A stretch of 64,000 nucleotides of DNA from Polaromonas sp. (GCF_012927485.1 NZ_JABBPC010000009.1:62001-126000); one strand, 5' to 3'. Counted from the stretch's first letter, positions 19,426 through 27,044 are shown. Notes: a model not told the origin generated them from the letters alone. A program made the numbers and translations.

Positions 19426-20699
19426 TGCTCACGCGTTTTGACGCCATCATCATCGGCGCAGGGCCGGCAGGTTCGACCGCCGCAATCCTGCTGGCACGGG
19501 CCGGCTGGTCGGTCGCGCTGGTTGAAAAGCAGCGTTTTCCGCGCCGAAAGGTCTGTGGTGAATGCCTTGCAGCCAGTAATCTGCCCTTGCTCGACGCACT
19601 GGGCATCGGCGCCGCATTCGGCGCCAGTGCGGGACCCGATTTGCGCCGGGTCGCCCTGATGCAGGGAGAGCGCGTCGTTATGGCTAATCTTCCTCCAGCC
19701 GAGCATTCACGCCATGCGTGGGGCCGAGCACTCGGGCGTGAAACACTCGACACGCTGTTGCTTGAGGAAGCCAGAGCCTCAGGCGCCACGGTGCTACAAC
19801 CGTGGTCAGTCCAGGCGCTCGATGGAAACACAGGAGACCATCGCTGTAATATCCGCGCCGTCGGGTCAGATCAAGAGGTCACTCTTCATGCGCCTATCCT
19901 CATCGCCGCACATGGTTCTTGGGAGCATTTGCCGTCGACCCGTGCCGCCCGGCGTCTTGACCGTCGCCCCGGCGACCTGTTTGCCTTCAAGGCAAATTTT
20001 CACGGCTCGACGCTCCCTGAAGGTCTGCTTCCGGTACTTTCTTTTAAGGGCGGTTATGGCGGCATGGTCGTAGCGGATCATGGCGTGACCACGCTGGCCT
20101 GCTGCGTTCGTGAAGACAAGCTCGAAGCGTGTCGGCGTGAGGCGCCAGGATTGAGTGCCGGTGAAGTGGTTGAGGCTTATCTGAAGCGCGAGTGCCGCGG
20201 CGTGGCCGAGGCGTTCGACACCGCACAGCGCGAAGGCGCGTGGTTGGCCTCGGGACCGATTGACCCCGGCATTCGCTTACACCGTAGCGACACGGTGTTT
20301 CGGATCGGCAATGCGTCGGGCGAGGCGCACCCGATCATCGGCGAAGGCATGAGCATTGCGATGCAGTCCGCGTGGTTGCTGTGCGCGCAACTCCTGGGTC
20401 CAGTTGTGCAACGTGGCAGCGTGTTGTCTTGCGCAACTTGGCAGCATGGCGTTCGCCAGCGTTACGCCGCCGAATGGCGCCGCCATTTTGCGCCGCGCCT
20501 TCGCCTGGCTGCGACTTTTGCACACCTGGCCATGCGGCCCGACGCGGCGTCGCCATTGCTGGCGCTGCTAAGCCGCTGGCCCTCGCTGCTGACGCACGGC
20601 GCTCGATGGGGCGGCAAGGTGCATTGCGCCCCCAACCCCTCTACCGTCGCCTGGTTGGCGTCGGGGTCAGGTGCAAAACCCAGCCCCACGCCGCATTGA
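19422..20699 (+). CDS. FAD-dependent oxidoreductase/hydroxylase of the type III PKS operon
   Basis: A 425-residue flavoprotein of the geranylgeranyl-reductase/aromatic-hydroxylase superfamily. GAGPAG at residues 12-17 binds FAD, and VEKQRFPRRKVCGEC after the second strand is characteristic. The DG-type motif near the C-terminal half reads GNASGEAHPIIGEGMSIAMQS. It probably hydroxylates or reduces the polyketide made by the upstream synthase. Start codons overlap the methyltransferase stop. The last 80 residues are rich in Ala, Arg and Leu. Nothing downstream continues the operon. Confidence 0.87.
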   Translation: MMLTRFDAIIIGAGPAGSTAAILLARAGWSVALVEKQRFPRRKVCGECLAASNLPLLDALGIGAAFGASAGPDLRRVALMQGERVVMANLPPAEHSRHAWGRALGRETLDTLLLEEARASGATVLQPWSVQALDGNTGDHRCNIRAVGSDQEVTLHAPILIAAHGSWEHLPSTRAARRLDRRPGDLFAFKANFHGSTLPEGLLPVLSFKGGYGGMVVADHGVTTLACCVREDKLEACRREAPGLSAGEVVEAYLKRECRGVAEAFDTAQREGAWLASGPIDPGIRLHRSDTVFRIGNASGEAHPIIGEGMSIAMQSAWLLCAQLLGPVVQRGSVLSCATWQHGVRQRYAAEWRRHFAPRLRLAATFAHLAMRPDAASPLLALLSRWPSLLTHGARWGGKVHCAPNPSTVAWLASGSGAKPSPTPH

Positions 20700-21273
20700 C
20701 TAAAGGCCTCGCGGGTGGTCGTTAGCACCCGAAGGTTTGACAACCGCCCGGGTGAAAGTCCAAGTCCAGTCAACTGATTCAGCGGCGACCGACACATAAG
20801 TCATACCTGCAAGGTGTTGTGGCAGCGCTGAAAGCAGGCGCCCATCTTTGCTGCGCGACATAAAAAATGTCCGCTGTCAAGCCTTTTTTGATAACAGACA
20901 TGACGCAAAAAACCTATATGGAGCAACAGTTTAGAGTGTTTCCTGGGGACTTCAGCCTGCTGTAGATTTGCAGGCTGGGGGCCACATAGGAGCCTTGCGG
21001 TTGCGGGTCTTGGCGTGCCAGGGCGGGCAACACGGATGAAGGCATCGGTCGACTCCTCCGTAATCATACGTGAGCAATACATAAGACATAAGACGGATCA
21101 CCAAGATGCGAATGCGCAGTTCCGCTATCGCAAACACGTCTGATTCGATTAAGGCTGGCTCGCGCTTCACACCAAAGGCTCCTTCGGGAGCCTTTGGCGT
21201 AGGTGAAAAATATCCTTTCAAAAAACCACTGCGAAGACTGGACAGTCCATTCGCCCAACAAAGGTACGGTACA
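20700..21273. other. gene-poor stretch after the PKS operon
   Basis: About 570 bp with only short frames (for example 20801-21082 minus) that lack recognisable domains. It contains one very stable hairpin (21172-21197). Around 20752 the sequence GGGTGAAAGTCC resembles a common string in group II introns, but no intron body is present. Probably decayed mobile or accessory DNA. Confidence 0.5.
21172..21197. repeat. 11-bp perfect hairpin with TTCG loop
   Basis: CCAAAGGCTCC and GGAGCCTTTGG flank TTCG, giving a C(UUCG)G tetraloop hairpin on the plus-strand transcript. Neither strand has a T-run right after the stem, so it is not a classical intrinsic terminator. It lies 125 bp before the WYL regulator gene. 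Confidence 0.7.
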
Positions 21274-21294
21274 TACTGCCAATAATTGGCGGTA
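21274..21294. promoter_or_regulatory. 21-bp palindromic operator candidate upstream of the WYL gene
   Basis: Arms TACTGCCAAT and ATTGGCGGTA around a central A match at 9 of 10 positions. It ends 27 bp before the WYL ATG. A related palindrome (16 of 21 positions the same) lies before the next gene at 22013-22033. Together they suggest an autoregulatory binding site. Confidence 0.6.
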
Positions 21295-21321
21295 TCCATG
21301 CGATGTGAGTAAGATTCTGGT

Positions 21322-22044
21322 ATGTCCAGATCAGAACGCCTTCTCAGCCTCTTGCAGGTCTTGCGAAACCATCGCCGTCCCGTGAGCGGACAGGTCTTGG
21401 CAGATGAAATCGGCGTTAGCATTCGCACGCTGTACCGGGACATCGCCAGTTTGCAAGCGCAGGGTGCCGCCATTGAAGGGGAACCTGGTGTCGGCTACGT
21501 CATGAAGCCTGGTTTCATGCTTCCGCCCTTGATGTTTGCGTCTGAAGAACTCGATGCGCTGGTGCTGGGCATGCGGTGGGTGGCAGACCGGGGCGACCGG
21601 ACCTTGGCGAATGCCGCATTGAGCACGCTTGCGAAAATCTCTGCCGTATTGCCGCTTGAATTGCGGCGAGAACTTCAAGAATCTGCGCTACTCGTGGGTG
21701 CCGGACACAAGACTTCGAGTCATTCGATTGCCCCCGACCTGCTGCGCGTTGCGATACGTGAGGAACGCAAACTCCAGATCACCTACGGCGACGCTTCAGG
21801 CGCAGTCTCGCAACGTGTGGTTTGGCCATTCGCGCTGGTGTACTTTGACCAGTCGCGCGTGCTTATGTGTTGGTGCGAACTGCGGGGCGATTTACGCAAC
21901 TTCCGCACCGACCGAATTGCCGAAGCCGATCTGCTGGAAGTGCGGTACCCGAAGCACCGACAGTCACTTCTTAGGCAGTGGCGACGCTCCGAACATGCAG
22001 TTAATCGTTTGATACTGCCAGAACTTGGCAGTGACCTGGGATAA
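21322..22044 (+). CDS. YafY-type transcriptional regulator (HTH_11 + WYL)
   Basis: A 240-residue ligand-sensing regulator. The N-terminal HTH_11 domain (about residues 5-60) contains GQVLADEIGVSIRTLYRD. The C-terminal WYL domain (about 135-205) has the Tyr- and Arg-containing strands LQITYGDAS and VLMCWCELRG followed by NFRTDRI. WYL domains are thought to sense small molecules or nucleic acids. A VOC-family gene starts 32 bp after the stop and is the likely partner or target. Regulation: see the palindromes before both genes. Confidence 0.9.
   Translation: MSRSERLLSLLQVLRNHRRPVSGQVLADEIGVSIRTLYRDIASLQAQGAAIEGEPGVGYVMKPGFMLPPLMFASEELDALVLGMRWVADRGDRTLANAALSTLAKISAVLPLELRRELQESALLVGAGHKTSSHSIAPDLLRVAIREERKLQITYGDASGAVSQRVVWPFALVYFDQSRVLMCWCELRGDLRNFRTDRIAEADLLEVRYPKHRQSLLRQWRRSEHAVNRLILPELGSDLG
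22013..22033. promoter_or_regulatory. second copy of the WYL-type palindrome, before the VOC gene
   Basis: ACTGCCA (22014-22020) and TGGCAGT (22026-22032) are perfect arms around GAACT. Aligned over 21 bp with the site at 21274-21294, 16 positions agree, including TACTGCCA. It lies inside the last codons of the regulator gene, 44 bp before the VOC ATG. Confidence 0.55.
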
Positions 22045-22076
22045 GCTGAACTTCTCTTTTTACCTTGGAGTTCATC

Positions 22077-22451
22077 ATGAAATTCGCATCCATCCGCCTC
22101 GTCACCAACGAGTTCGAGCGCCTTGCCGTGTTTTACCAAAAGCTGTCGGGCCTTGAGTCCGTGCGCCTTGCCGACGGTTTTGCCGAAGTGCGCTTCGACG
22201 GGGCCGTCTTGGCCATCTCCTCGGAGCAACTGATTCAGCGCTTTAACGCCGGAGCCGCAACGGCTGCCGCCAACCGGTCTGCGATCCTGGAGTTCCAGGT
22301 GGACGACGTGGATACCGTGTGCGAGCGTATGCGTGTTGCAGGTGCAGAAATCGTCCTGCCCGCCACTGTCATGCCTTGGGGGAATCGCTCCCTGCTCCTG
22401 CGTGATCCCGATGGAAGTTTGGTGAACGTTTTTTCCAAACCCACGCCTTAG
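22077..22451 (+). CDS. VOC family (glyoxalase/bleomycin-resistance-like) protein
   Basis: A 124-residue protein with one beta-alpha-beta-beta-beta vicinal oxygen chelate repeat pair. ATG 22077 is chosen because TTGGAG lies six to seven bases before it; the frame extends to TTG 22065. The C-terminus LLLRDPDGSLVNVFSKP is typical of the fold. Members are metal-dependent enzymes (glyoxalase, dioxygenase) or binding proteins; no specific activity can be named. Gene order with the WYL regulator suggests a small inducible detoxification or binding module. Confidence 0.85.
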   Translation: MKFASIRLVTNEFERLAVFYQKLSGLESVRLADGFAEVRFDGAVLAISSEQLIQRFNAGAATAAANRSAILEFQVDDVDTVCERMRVAGAEIVLPATVMPWGNRSLLLRDPDGSLVNVFSKPTP

Positions 22452-22470
22452 AACCTATTGACGACTGTCT

Positions 22471-22525
22471 GTTGAATTCCACCCAGAATTGACCCCGTGG
22501 GGGGCAACTTTGGATGGAAATCAAC
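22471..22525. repeat. imperfect inverted repeat resembling insertion-sequence ends
   Basis: Arms 22471-22494 and 22502-22525 are inverted copies with 19 of 24 positions matching and a 7-bp centre. They begin GTTGAATTCCACCC and, on the other strand, GTTGATTTCCATCC. Two inverted ends with almost nothing between could be what remains of an element after internal deletion, or a target hot spot. It abuts the 3' end of the integrase remnant. Confidence 0.45.
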
Positions 22526-22530
22526 ACTCC

Positions 22531-22716
22531 TTACAAGCCCAAAGCGGGCTTGCGCCGCTCGCCCGCATTGGTGCGGTACTGGAGCATGAACACCTTGCGA
22601 CCTGCTGGTGTAATCTTGCACAGGAAGCCGGGCACCAGGGTATCGCGCAGTTCGACGGGCTGCGCCTGGGGTTGTGCCGCATCGACTGCGGACTTGGTGA
22701 TCTTGATCTTGGCCAT
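22531..22716 (-). pseudogene. N-terminal remnant of a tyrosine-type site-specific integrase
   Basis: ATG 22716, with GGAG six bases upstream, opens a 61-residue frame starting MAKIKITKSAVDAA. It matches the arm-type DNA-binding domain found at the start of phage/island integrases (ELRDTLVPGFLCKITPAGRK, then MLQYRTNAGERRKPALG). The protein stops there, right at the inverted repeat 22471-22525; the core-binding and catalytic domains are missing. It reads away from tRNA-Pro(TGG), whose 3' end is 216 bp upstream, the normal relation of an island integrase to its tRNA attachment site. Not functional as a recombinase. Confidence 0.8.
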
Positions 22717-22893
22717 GACGACTCCTAGAGAAACCCCGATTTCCAGGTGTAGGCTGGGAGCCAAGCGAAGGAAAAGCGGAGCGGGTTACGGAAAGCACCG
22801 GCATATGGTGAACCCGCTTATTCCCTAGGGAAACTCGTTGTGGCGAACCTCACCGAACGTCAGCCAAATTCGGTGCTAATGTCATGATGAAAT

Positions 22894-22922
22894 AAAAAAA
22901 GCCCACAAAGTGAGCTTTTTTT
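22894..22922 (-). terminator. intrinsic terminator after tRNA-Pro
   Basis: Read on the minus strand, AAAAAAAGCTCAC, a TTT loop and GTGGGC form a stem followed by a run of T, 10 bp after the tRNA 3' end. One C-A mismatch lies in the stem. The A-run before the stem could make it work in both directions. Confidence 0.6.
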
Positions 22923-22931
22923 AAAGATTGT

Positions 22932-23008
22932 TGGTCGGAGTACAAGGATTCGAACCTTGGACCCCCTGGTCCCAAACCAGGTGCGCTACCAGACTGCGCC
23001 ACACTCCG
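22932..23008 (-). tRNA. tRNA-Pro(TGG)
   Basis: The cloverleaf can be drawn by eye. The acceptor CGGAGTG pairs with TACTCCG (one G-T), CCTGG/CCAGG form the anticodon stem around loop TTTGGGA (anticodon TGG), the T arm carries GTTCGAATC, and CCA is encoded. The adjacent integrase remnant suggests its 3' end has served as an attachment site. Confidence 0.95.
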
Positions 23009-23017
23009 AAGTCATGC

Positions 23018-23046
23018 ATTGTAACCGGACCGGAGGGTAAACCCAA
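23018..23046 (-). promoter_or_regulatory. sigma-70-like promoter for tRNA-Pro
   Basis: On the minus strand TTGGGT, a 17-bp spacer and TACAAT stand 9 bp before the tRNA 5' end, the expected distance for a short leader. Confidence 0.5.
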
Positions 23047-23241
23047 GCAACCCCGAAAACTTTTCCCTTCCTCCCTGCGCGCCATTTGATGCTTGAGCCG
23101 CCAATCCGAAAAATTGAAAATTCGACGAGTTAATTTTTATTGGCTATCCCCTCACTAGAACAATGGACTTTCGAGCGGCTTGTTCGAGAACCTACGCGGT
23201 GGCAAAGCAAACGCCGGATGACTTGTTTGCTTGGCTTTTAC

Positions 23242-23264
23242 AAAAAAAAACGCTTCATCGCGTT
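23242..23264 (-). terminator. possible terminator of the pyruvate dehydrogenase operon
   Basis: On the minus strand AACGC, a six-base loop and GCGTT are followed by a run of nine T, about 75 bp after the lpdA stop. The stem is only 5 bp, so the call is moderate. The rest of 23009-23339 has the tRNA promoter and no supported gene. Confidence 0.45.
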
Positions 23265-23339
23265 GGGAAGAGGTCTTTGGGGCTTTACATTTTTTACCGG
23301 GTAGCCCGCTTGGTGCGATGCTTAACCAGGGTAAACGAT

Positions 23340-25181
23340 TCATTTTCTTGCGGGCGGCAAGTCGGTGCAGCTTCCGTGGGCTACTTCCGCTGCCATGCCG
23401 ATGCTCTCGCCCAAGGTGGGATGTGGATGAATCGTTTGTCCGATATCGACCGCGTCTGCACCCATTTCAATCGCCAGCGCTATCTCACCAATCATGTCGC
23501 CAGCGTGGGTGCCAACGATGCCACCGCCCAATATTTTGCCGTGGCCGTGGACCTCGGGCGAGTCATCGAACAACAACTTGGTAAAGCCTTCGTCACGGCC
23601 GTTGGCAATCGCGCGGCCGGAAGCGGTCCAGGGAAAAAGACCCTTCTTGACTTTGACCCCCTGCGCCTTTGCCTGGTCTTCAGTCAGGCCCACCCACGCT
23701 ATTTCCGGGTCGGTATAAGCCACGCTTGGAATGACACGGGCATTGAAGGCGGCGCTGGCCAGCTCCTTGTTGCCCGTTAATTCACCGGCAATCACTTCAG
23801 CGGCCACATGCGCCTCGTGCACCGCCTTGTGCGCCAGCATCGGTTGGCCGATGATGTCGCCAATGGCAAAAATATGCGGCACGTTGGTGCGCATCTGGAT
23901 GTCCACCGGGATAAAACCCCTGTCGGTCACGTTCACGCCGGCCTTCTCGGCTTTGATTTTTTTACCGTTTGGCGAGCGGCCCACGGCCTGCAGAACCAGG
24001 TCGTAGGTTTGCGGCGCCGGTGCGCCCTCGCCTTCAAAAGTAACTTCAATACCCGCCGGCGTGACCTTGGCGCCTACGGTTTTGGTATTCAGCATGAGGT
24101 TGTCAAACCGCGGCGCGTTCATCTTCTGCCAGACTTTGACCAGATCCCGGTCCGCGCCCGGCATCAGGCCGTCGAGCATTTCCACCACGTCCAGCCGCGC
24201 GCCCAGGGAAGAATAGACCGTACCCATTTCCAGGCCGATGATGCCACCGCCCAGAATCAGCATCCGCTTCGGCACTTCTTTCAGCTCCAATGCGCCGGTG
24301 GAGTCCACCACGCGCGGGTCTTCGGGCATAAAAGGCAGGCGAACGGCTTGGGAGCCCGCGGCGATGATGCAGCGCTTGAACGCCACCGTTTTCTTGCTCC
24401 CCGTTTTTTCCTGTGAGGGGCCGGTGGTTTCTTCGACCTCGACATGGTTGGCACCGACGAAGGCGCCATAACCGCGCACCACCGTCACCTTGCGCATCTT
24501 GGCCATCGCCGCCAGCCCACCCGTCAGCTTGCCGACGACTTTTTCCTTGTGCGTCCGAAGCTTGCCCATGTCCAACGCGGGCGCACCAAAGCTCACGCCC
24601 AAGCTGGCAAAATGCTTGACTTCGTCCATCACGGCGGCAACGTGCAGCAAAGCCTTGGACGGAATGCAGCCGACATTCAGACAGACACCGCCCAGCGCAG
24701 CATAGCGCTCGACCAGCACGACCTTCAGACCCAGGTCCGCCGCGCGGAATGCAGCGGAGTAACCACCGGGGCCGGCGCCCAGCACCAGCACGTCGCAGTC
24801 CAGATCGATCGTGCCGCTGAAGCTAGCCGCAGCTGCTGGCGCTGGTACTACCGTATTAATAGCTGCTTGCGCCGTTGCTGTGTGGGCGGGCGCCTGTTTT
24901 AACTCTTCAACTGGGGCCGCGCTTGCAGCACCAGTGACTTCCAGCGTCAGCACCACCGAGCCCTGCTTGACCATGTCACCCAGCTTGACCTTGAGCGCTT
25001 TGATCACCCCCCCTTGCGACGAGGGAATTTCCATCGACGCCTTGTCACTCTCAACCGTGATGAGGCTTTGCTCGACCTTGATGGTGTCGCCAGCCTTGAC
25101 CAGCACCTCGATCACGGTGACTTCGTCGAAGTCGCCGATGTCCGGCACCTTGATCTCGATCAGACTTGTGGAGGCGCTCAT
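23340..25181 (-). CDS. lpdA: dihydrolipoyl dehydrogenase (E3) with N-terminal lipoyl domain
   Basis: E3 re-oxidises dihydrolipoamide of the pyruvate dehydrogenase complex using FAD, a disulfide and NAD. 613 aa. Residues 8-82 are a lipoyl domain with the modified lysine K47 (ESDKASM), then an Ala/Pro/Thr linker (about 85-125), then E3 with GAGPGG at 135-140 and the redox pair C167/C172 in GGVCLNVGCIPSK. The C-terminal block HPHPTLGESIGMA has the catalytic His-Glu pair. The fused lipoyl domain is common in beta-proteobacterial PDH operons. The linker includes a piece of the interspersed repeat (24856-24873). The start overlaps the stop of a small frame (TAATG). Confidence 0.97.
   Translation of the reverse strand: MSASTSLIEIKVPDIGDFDEVTVIEVLVKAGDTIKVEQSLITVESDKASMEIPSSQGGVIKALKVKLGDMVKQGSVVLTLEVTGAASAAPVEELKQAPAHTATAQAAINTVVPAPAAAASFSGTIDLDCDVLVLGAGPGGYSAAFRAADLGLKVVLVERYAALGGVCLNVGCIPSKALLHVAAVMDEVKHFASLGVSFGAPALDMGKLRTHKEKVVGKLTGGLAAMAKMRKVTVVRGYGAFVGANHVEVEETTGPSQEKTGSKKTVAFKRCIIAAGSQAVRLPFMPEDPRVVDSTGALELKEVPKRMLILGGGIIGLEMGTVYSSLGARLDVVEMLDGLMPGADRDLVKVWQKMNAPRFDNLMLNTKTVGAKVTPAGIEVTFEGEGAPAPQTYDLVLQAVGRSPNGKKIKAEKAGVNVTDRGFIPVDIQMRTNVPHIFAIGDIIGQPMLAHKAVHEAHVAAEVIAGELTGNKELASAAFNARVIPSVAYTDPEIAWVGLTEDQAKAQGVKVKKGLFPWTASGRAIANGRDEGFTKLLFDDSPEVHGHGKILGGGIVGTHAGDMIGEIALAIEMGADAVDIGQTIHPHPTLGESIGMAAEVAHGSCTDLPPARK
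24856..24873. repeat. interspersed repeat fragment inside the lpdA linker
   Basis: Eighteen bases, TTAATAGCTGCTTGCGCC, are identical to 33368-33385 and close to 56774-56789. Here they are translated from the minus strand as part of residues 104-109 (AQAAIN) of LpdA, in the flexible linker after the lipoyl domain. Confidence 0.7.
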
Positions 25182-25306
25182 TAGGAAGCTTTCAATTTAA
25201 GGGTAACTACTTCAATCGGTCCAGCAGAATGCTTGTCGAACTCATAACGAGCAGTCAGACCGGCATCGCCGGCCGCCGCTGCTTCATTCATCACACGGAG
25301 CGTCAT
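25181..25306 (-). CDS. 41-aa small protein between aceF and lpdA
   Basis: The ATG at 25306 overlaps the aceF stop (ATGA) and the TAA at 25183-25181 overlaps the lpdA start (TAATG), so 41 codons fill the gap exactly. The product begins MTLRVMNEAAAAG, has a charged middle RYEFDKHSAGP and ends VVTLKLKAS. It has no membrane segment, signal peptide or known domain. Coupled overlaps on both sides are typical of real operon genes, and they would also carry ribosomes from aceF to lpdA. It could be a translated spacer with no protein function. No family recognised. Confidence 0.6.
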   Translation of the reverse strand: MTLRVMNEAAAAGDAGLTARYEFDKHSAGPIEVVTLKLKAS

Positions 25307-26985
25307 AAAAGAACACGACGGAAGTCAGCCAGAATCTGACCCAAATAGGCGTTGAAGCGCGCGGCGGAGGCACCGTCGATGACCCGATGGTCCCAGCTCA
25401 AGCTAAGCGGCAGCATGAGGCGCGGTTGGAAGGCCTTGCCGTCCCAAACTGGCTCGATCTGGCTCTTGCAGACGCCCAGAATCGCCACCTCGGGGGCGTT
25501 GATGATGGGCGTGAAATAACGCCCGCCAATGCCGCCCAGCGACGAAATTGTGAAGCACGCGCCTTGCATGTCGGCCGGGCTGAGCTTGCCCTCCCGCGCT
25601 TTCTTGGCAAGTTCGCCCATTTCCTGAGAAATCTGCACGATGCCCTTTTTATCCGCCTCTTTAATCACCGGCACCACCAAGCCGTTCGGCGTGTCGGCCG
25701 CAAAGGCAACGTTGTAATACTGCTTGACTACCAGTTGATCGCCATCGAGCGACGCGTTGAACTGGGGAAACTTCTTCAGCGCGGCCACCGAAGCCTTGAT
25801 CAGAAATGCGAGCATGGTGATCTTGACGCCAGACTTCTCGTTTTCCTTGTTCATCTGGACACGGAAGGCTTCGAGCTCGGTGATGTCCGCATCATCGTGG
25901 TTGCAGACGTGCGGAATCATCACCCAGTTGCGGTGCAGGTTGGCGCCGCTCATTTTCTGAATTCGCGACAGGTCCTTGCGCTCGACCGGACCAAATTTGG
26001 TGAAGTCCACCTTGGGCCATGGCAGCAGATCCAGCCCTGCGCCGCCACCAGAAGGTGTAGGCGCCTGGGCCACTTGCGCTTGAGTACGGGTAGCGCCCAG
26101 CATCACGGCTTTGGTGAAAGCCTGAACATCGTCGGGCGTGATGCGGCCTTTGGGGCCGGTCCCCTTGATTTCGGCCAATGGTACGCCCAGCTCGCGGGCA
26201 AACTTGCGCACGGAGGGAGAGGCGTGCGGCAACCCGCCGACCGGGGGAGTAGCAGGCGCATGGTCAGGCATGGTCGCAACTGCGGCTGCGGCTGCGGCTA
26301 CTGGTGCGGGTACTGATTCGGGTGTGGAGTCAGCGGATACCGATGCAGTCGATAGCGCCGATGGCACCGATGGAGCCGCTATAGGTGAAACCGAACCCTC
26401 CAGCATGGCCAACAAGTCGCCGATATTCACAATGTCGCCCAGCTTGACCTTGAGCTCCTTGATCACCCCTGCGGCGGCGGAGGGTATCTCCATGGAGGCC
26501 TTGTCGGACTCTACCGTGATCAGTGATTGTTCGGCCTTGATGGTGTCTCCCACCTTCACCAGTACCTCGATCACCGCAACATCCTTGAAGTCGCCAATAT
26601 CAGGTACGCGCACTTCTATCGAGCCGTTGGCTGACGCCGCTGGTGCGCCAGCAGGCAACGGCGCAGGCTGAGGGTCCGAGGCGGCATTGGCTTTAGTTTT
26701 AGCGTCGGCTACGGGCATCGGTGCCGGGGCAACTTCGGACTCGGCGCCCGCCACTTCGAGCGTCAGGACAATCGACCCTTGCTTGACCTTGTCGTCCAGC
26801 TTGACCTTGAGCGTCTTCACCACCCCCGCGTGGCTGGAGGGTATTTCCATAGAAGCCTTGTCGGACTCCACCGTAATCAATGATTGTTCAGCCTTGACGG
26901 TATCGCCCGGCTTGACGAGAAGTTCAATCACCGTCACTTCGTCGAAATCCCCGATGTCAGGAACCTGAATGTCTATCAATGCCAT
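25303..26985 (-). CDS. aceF: pyruvate dehydrogenase E2, dihydrolipoyllysine-residue acetyltransferase
   Basis: E2 is the core of the pyruvate dehydrogenase complex and transfers acetyl groups from E1 to CoA. 560 aa with two lipoyl domains (about residues 2-79 and 122-197, lipoyl lysines K43 and K162), Ala/Pro-rich linkers, a peripheral-subunit-binding domain at about 255-295 (SPSVRKFARELGVPL) and a C-terminal catalytic domain with HRVIDG (H533, D537). The two lipoyl domains and the one in LpdA are almost the same at the lysine block. Expressed with aceE (59 bp upstream) and lpdA. Confidence 0.97.
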   Translation of the reverse strand: MALIDIQVPDIGDFDEVTVIELLVKPGDTVKAEQSLITVESDKASMEIPSSHAGVVKTLKVKLDDKVKQGSIVLTLEVAGAESEVAPAPMPVADAKTKANAASDPQPAPLPAGAPAASANGSIEVRVPDIGDFKDVAVIEVLVKVGDTIKAEQSLITVESDKASMEIPSAAAGVIKELKVKLGDIVNIGDLLAMLEGSVSPIAAPSVPSALSTASVSADSTPESVPAPVAAAAAAVATMPDHAPATPPVGGLPHASPSVRKFARELGVPLAEIKGTGPKGRITPDDVQAFTKAVMLGATRTQAQVAQAPTPSGGGAGLDLLPWPKVDFTKFGPVERKDLSRIQKMSGANLHRNWVMIPHVCNHDDADITELEAFRVQMNKENEKSGVKITMLAFLIKASVAALKKFPQFNASLDGDQLVVKQYYNVAFAADTPNGLVVPVIKEADKKGIVQISQEMGELAKKAREGKLSPADMQGACFTISSLGGIGGRYFTPIINAPEVAILGVCKSQIEPVWDGKAFQPRLMLPLSLSWDHRVIDGASAARFNAYLGQILADFRRVLL

Positions 26986-27044
26986 GATTTTTCTCTCGGG
27001 TTGCTTTTAGTTTTCAGCTCAAGTTTCTGTTCGGTTCTTACGCC

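Noticed and set aside
20744..20790. Sequence resembling the 5' part of a group II intron (GGGTGAAAGTCC)
   Set aside because: Only one short string fits. No reverse transcriptase, domain V or 3' end was found nearby.
20801..21082. 93-codon minus-strand frame in the gap after the PKS operon
   Set aside because: No domain, poor start context and an amino-acid mix unlike a real protein.
23163..23780. Plus-strand frame of 205 codons after lpdA
   Set aside because: Mostly antisense to lpdA and the operon terminator region, with no recognisable motif.
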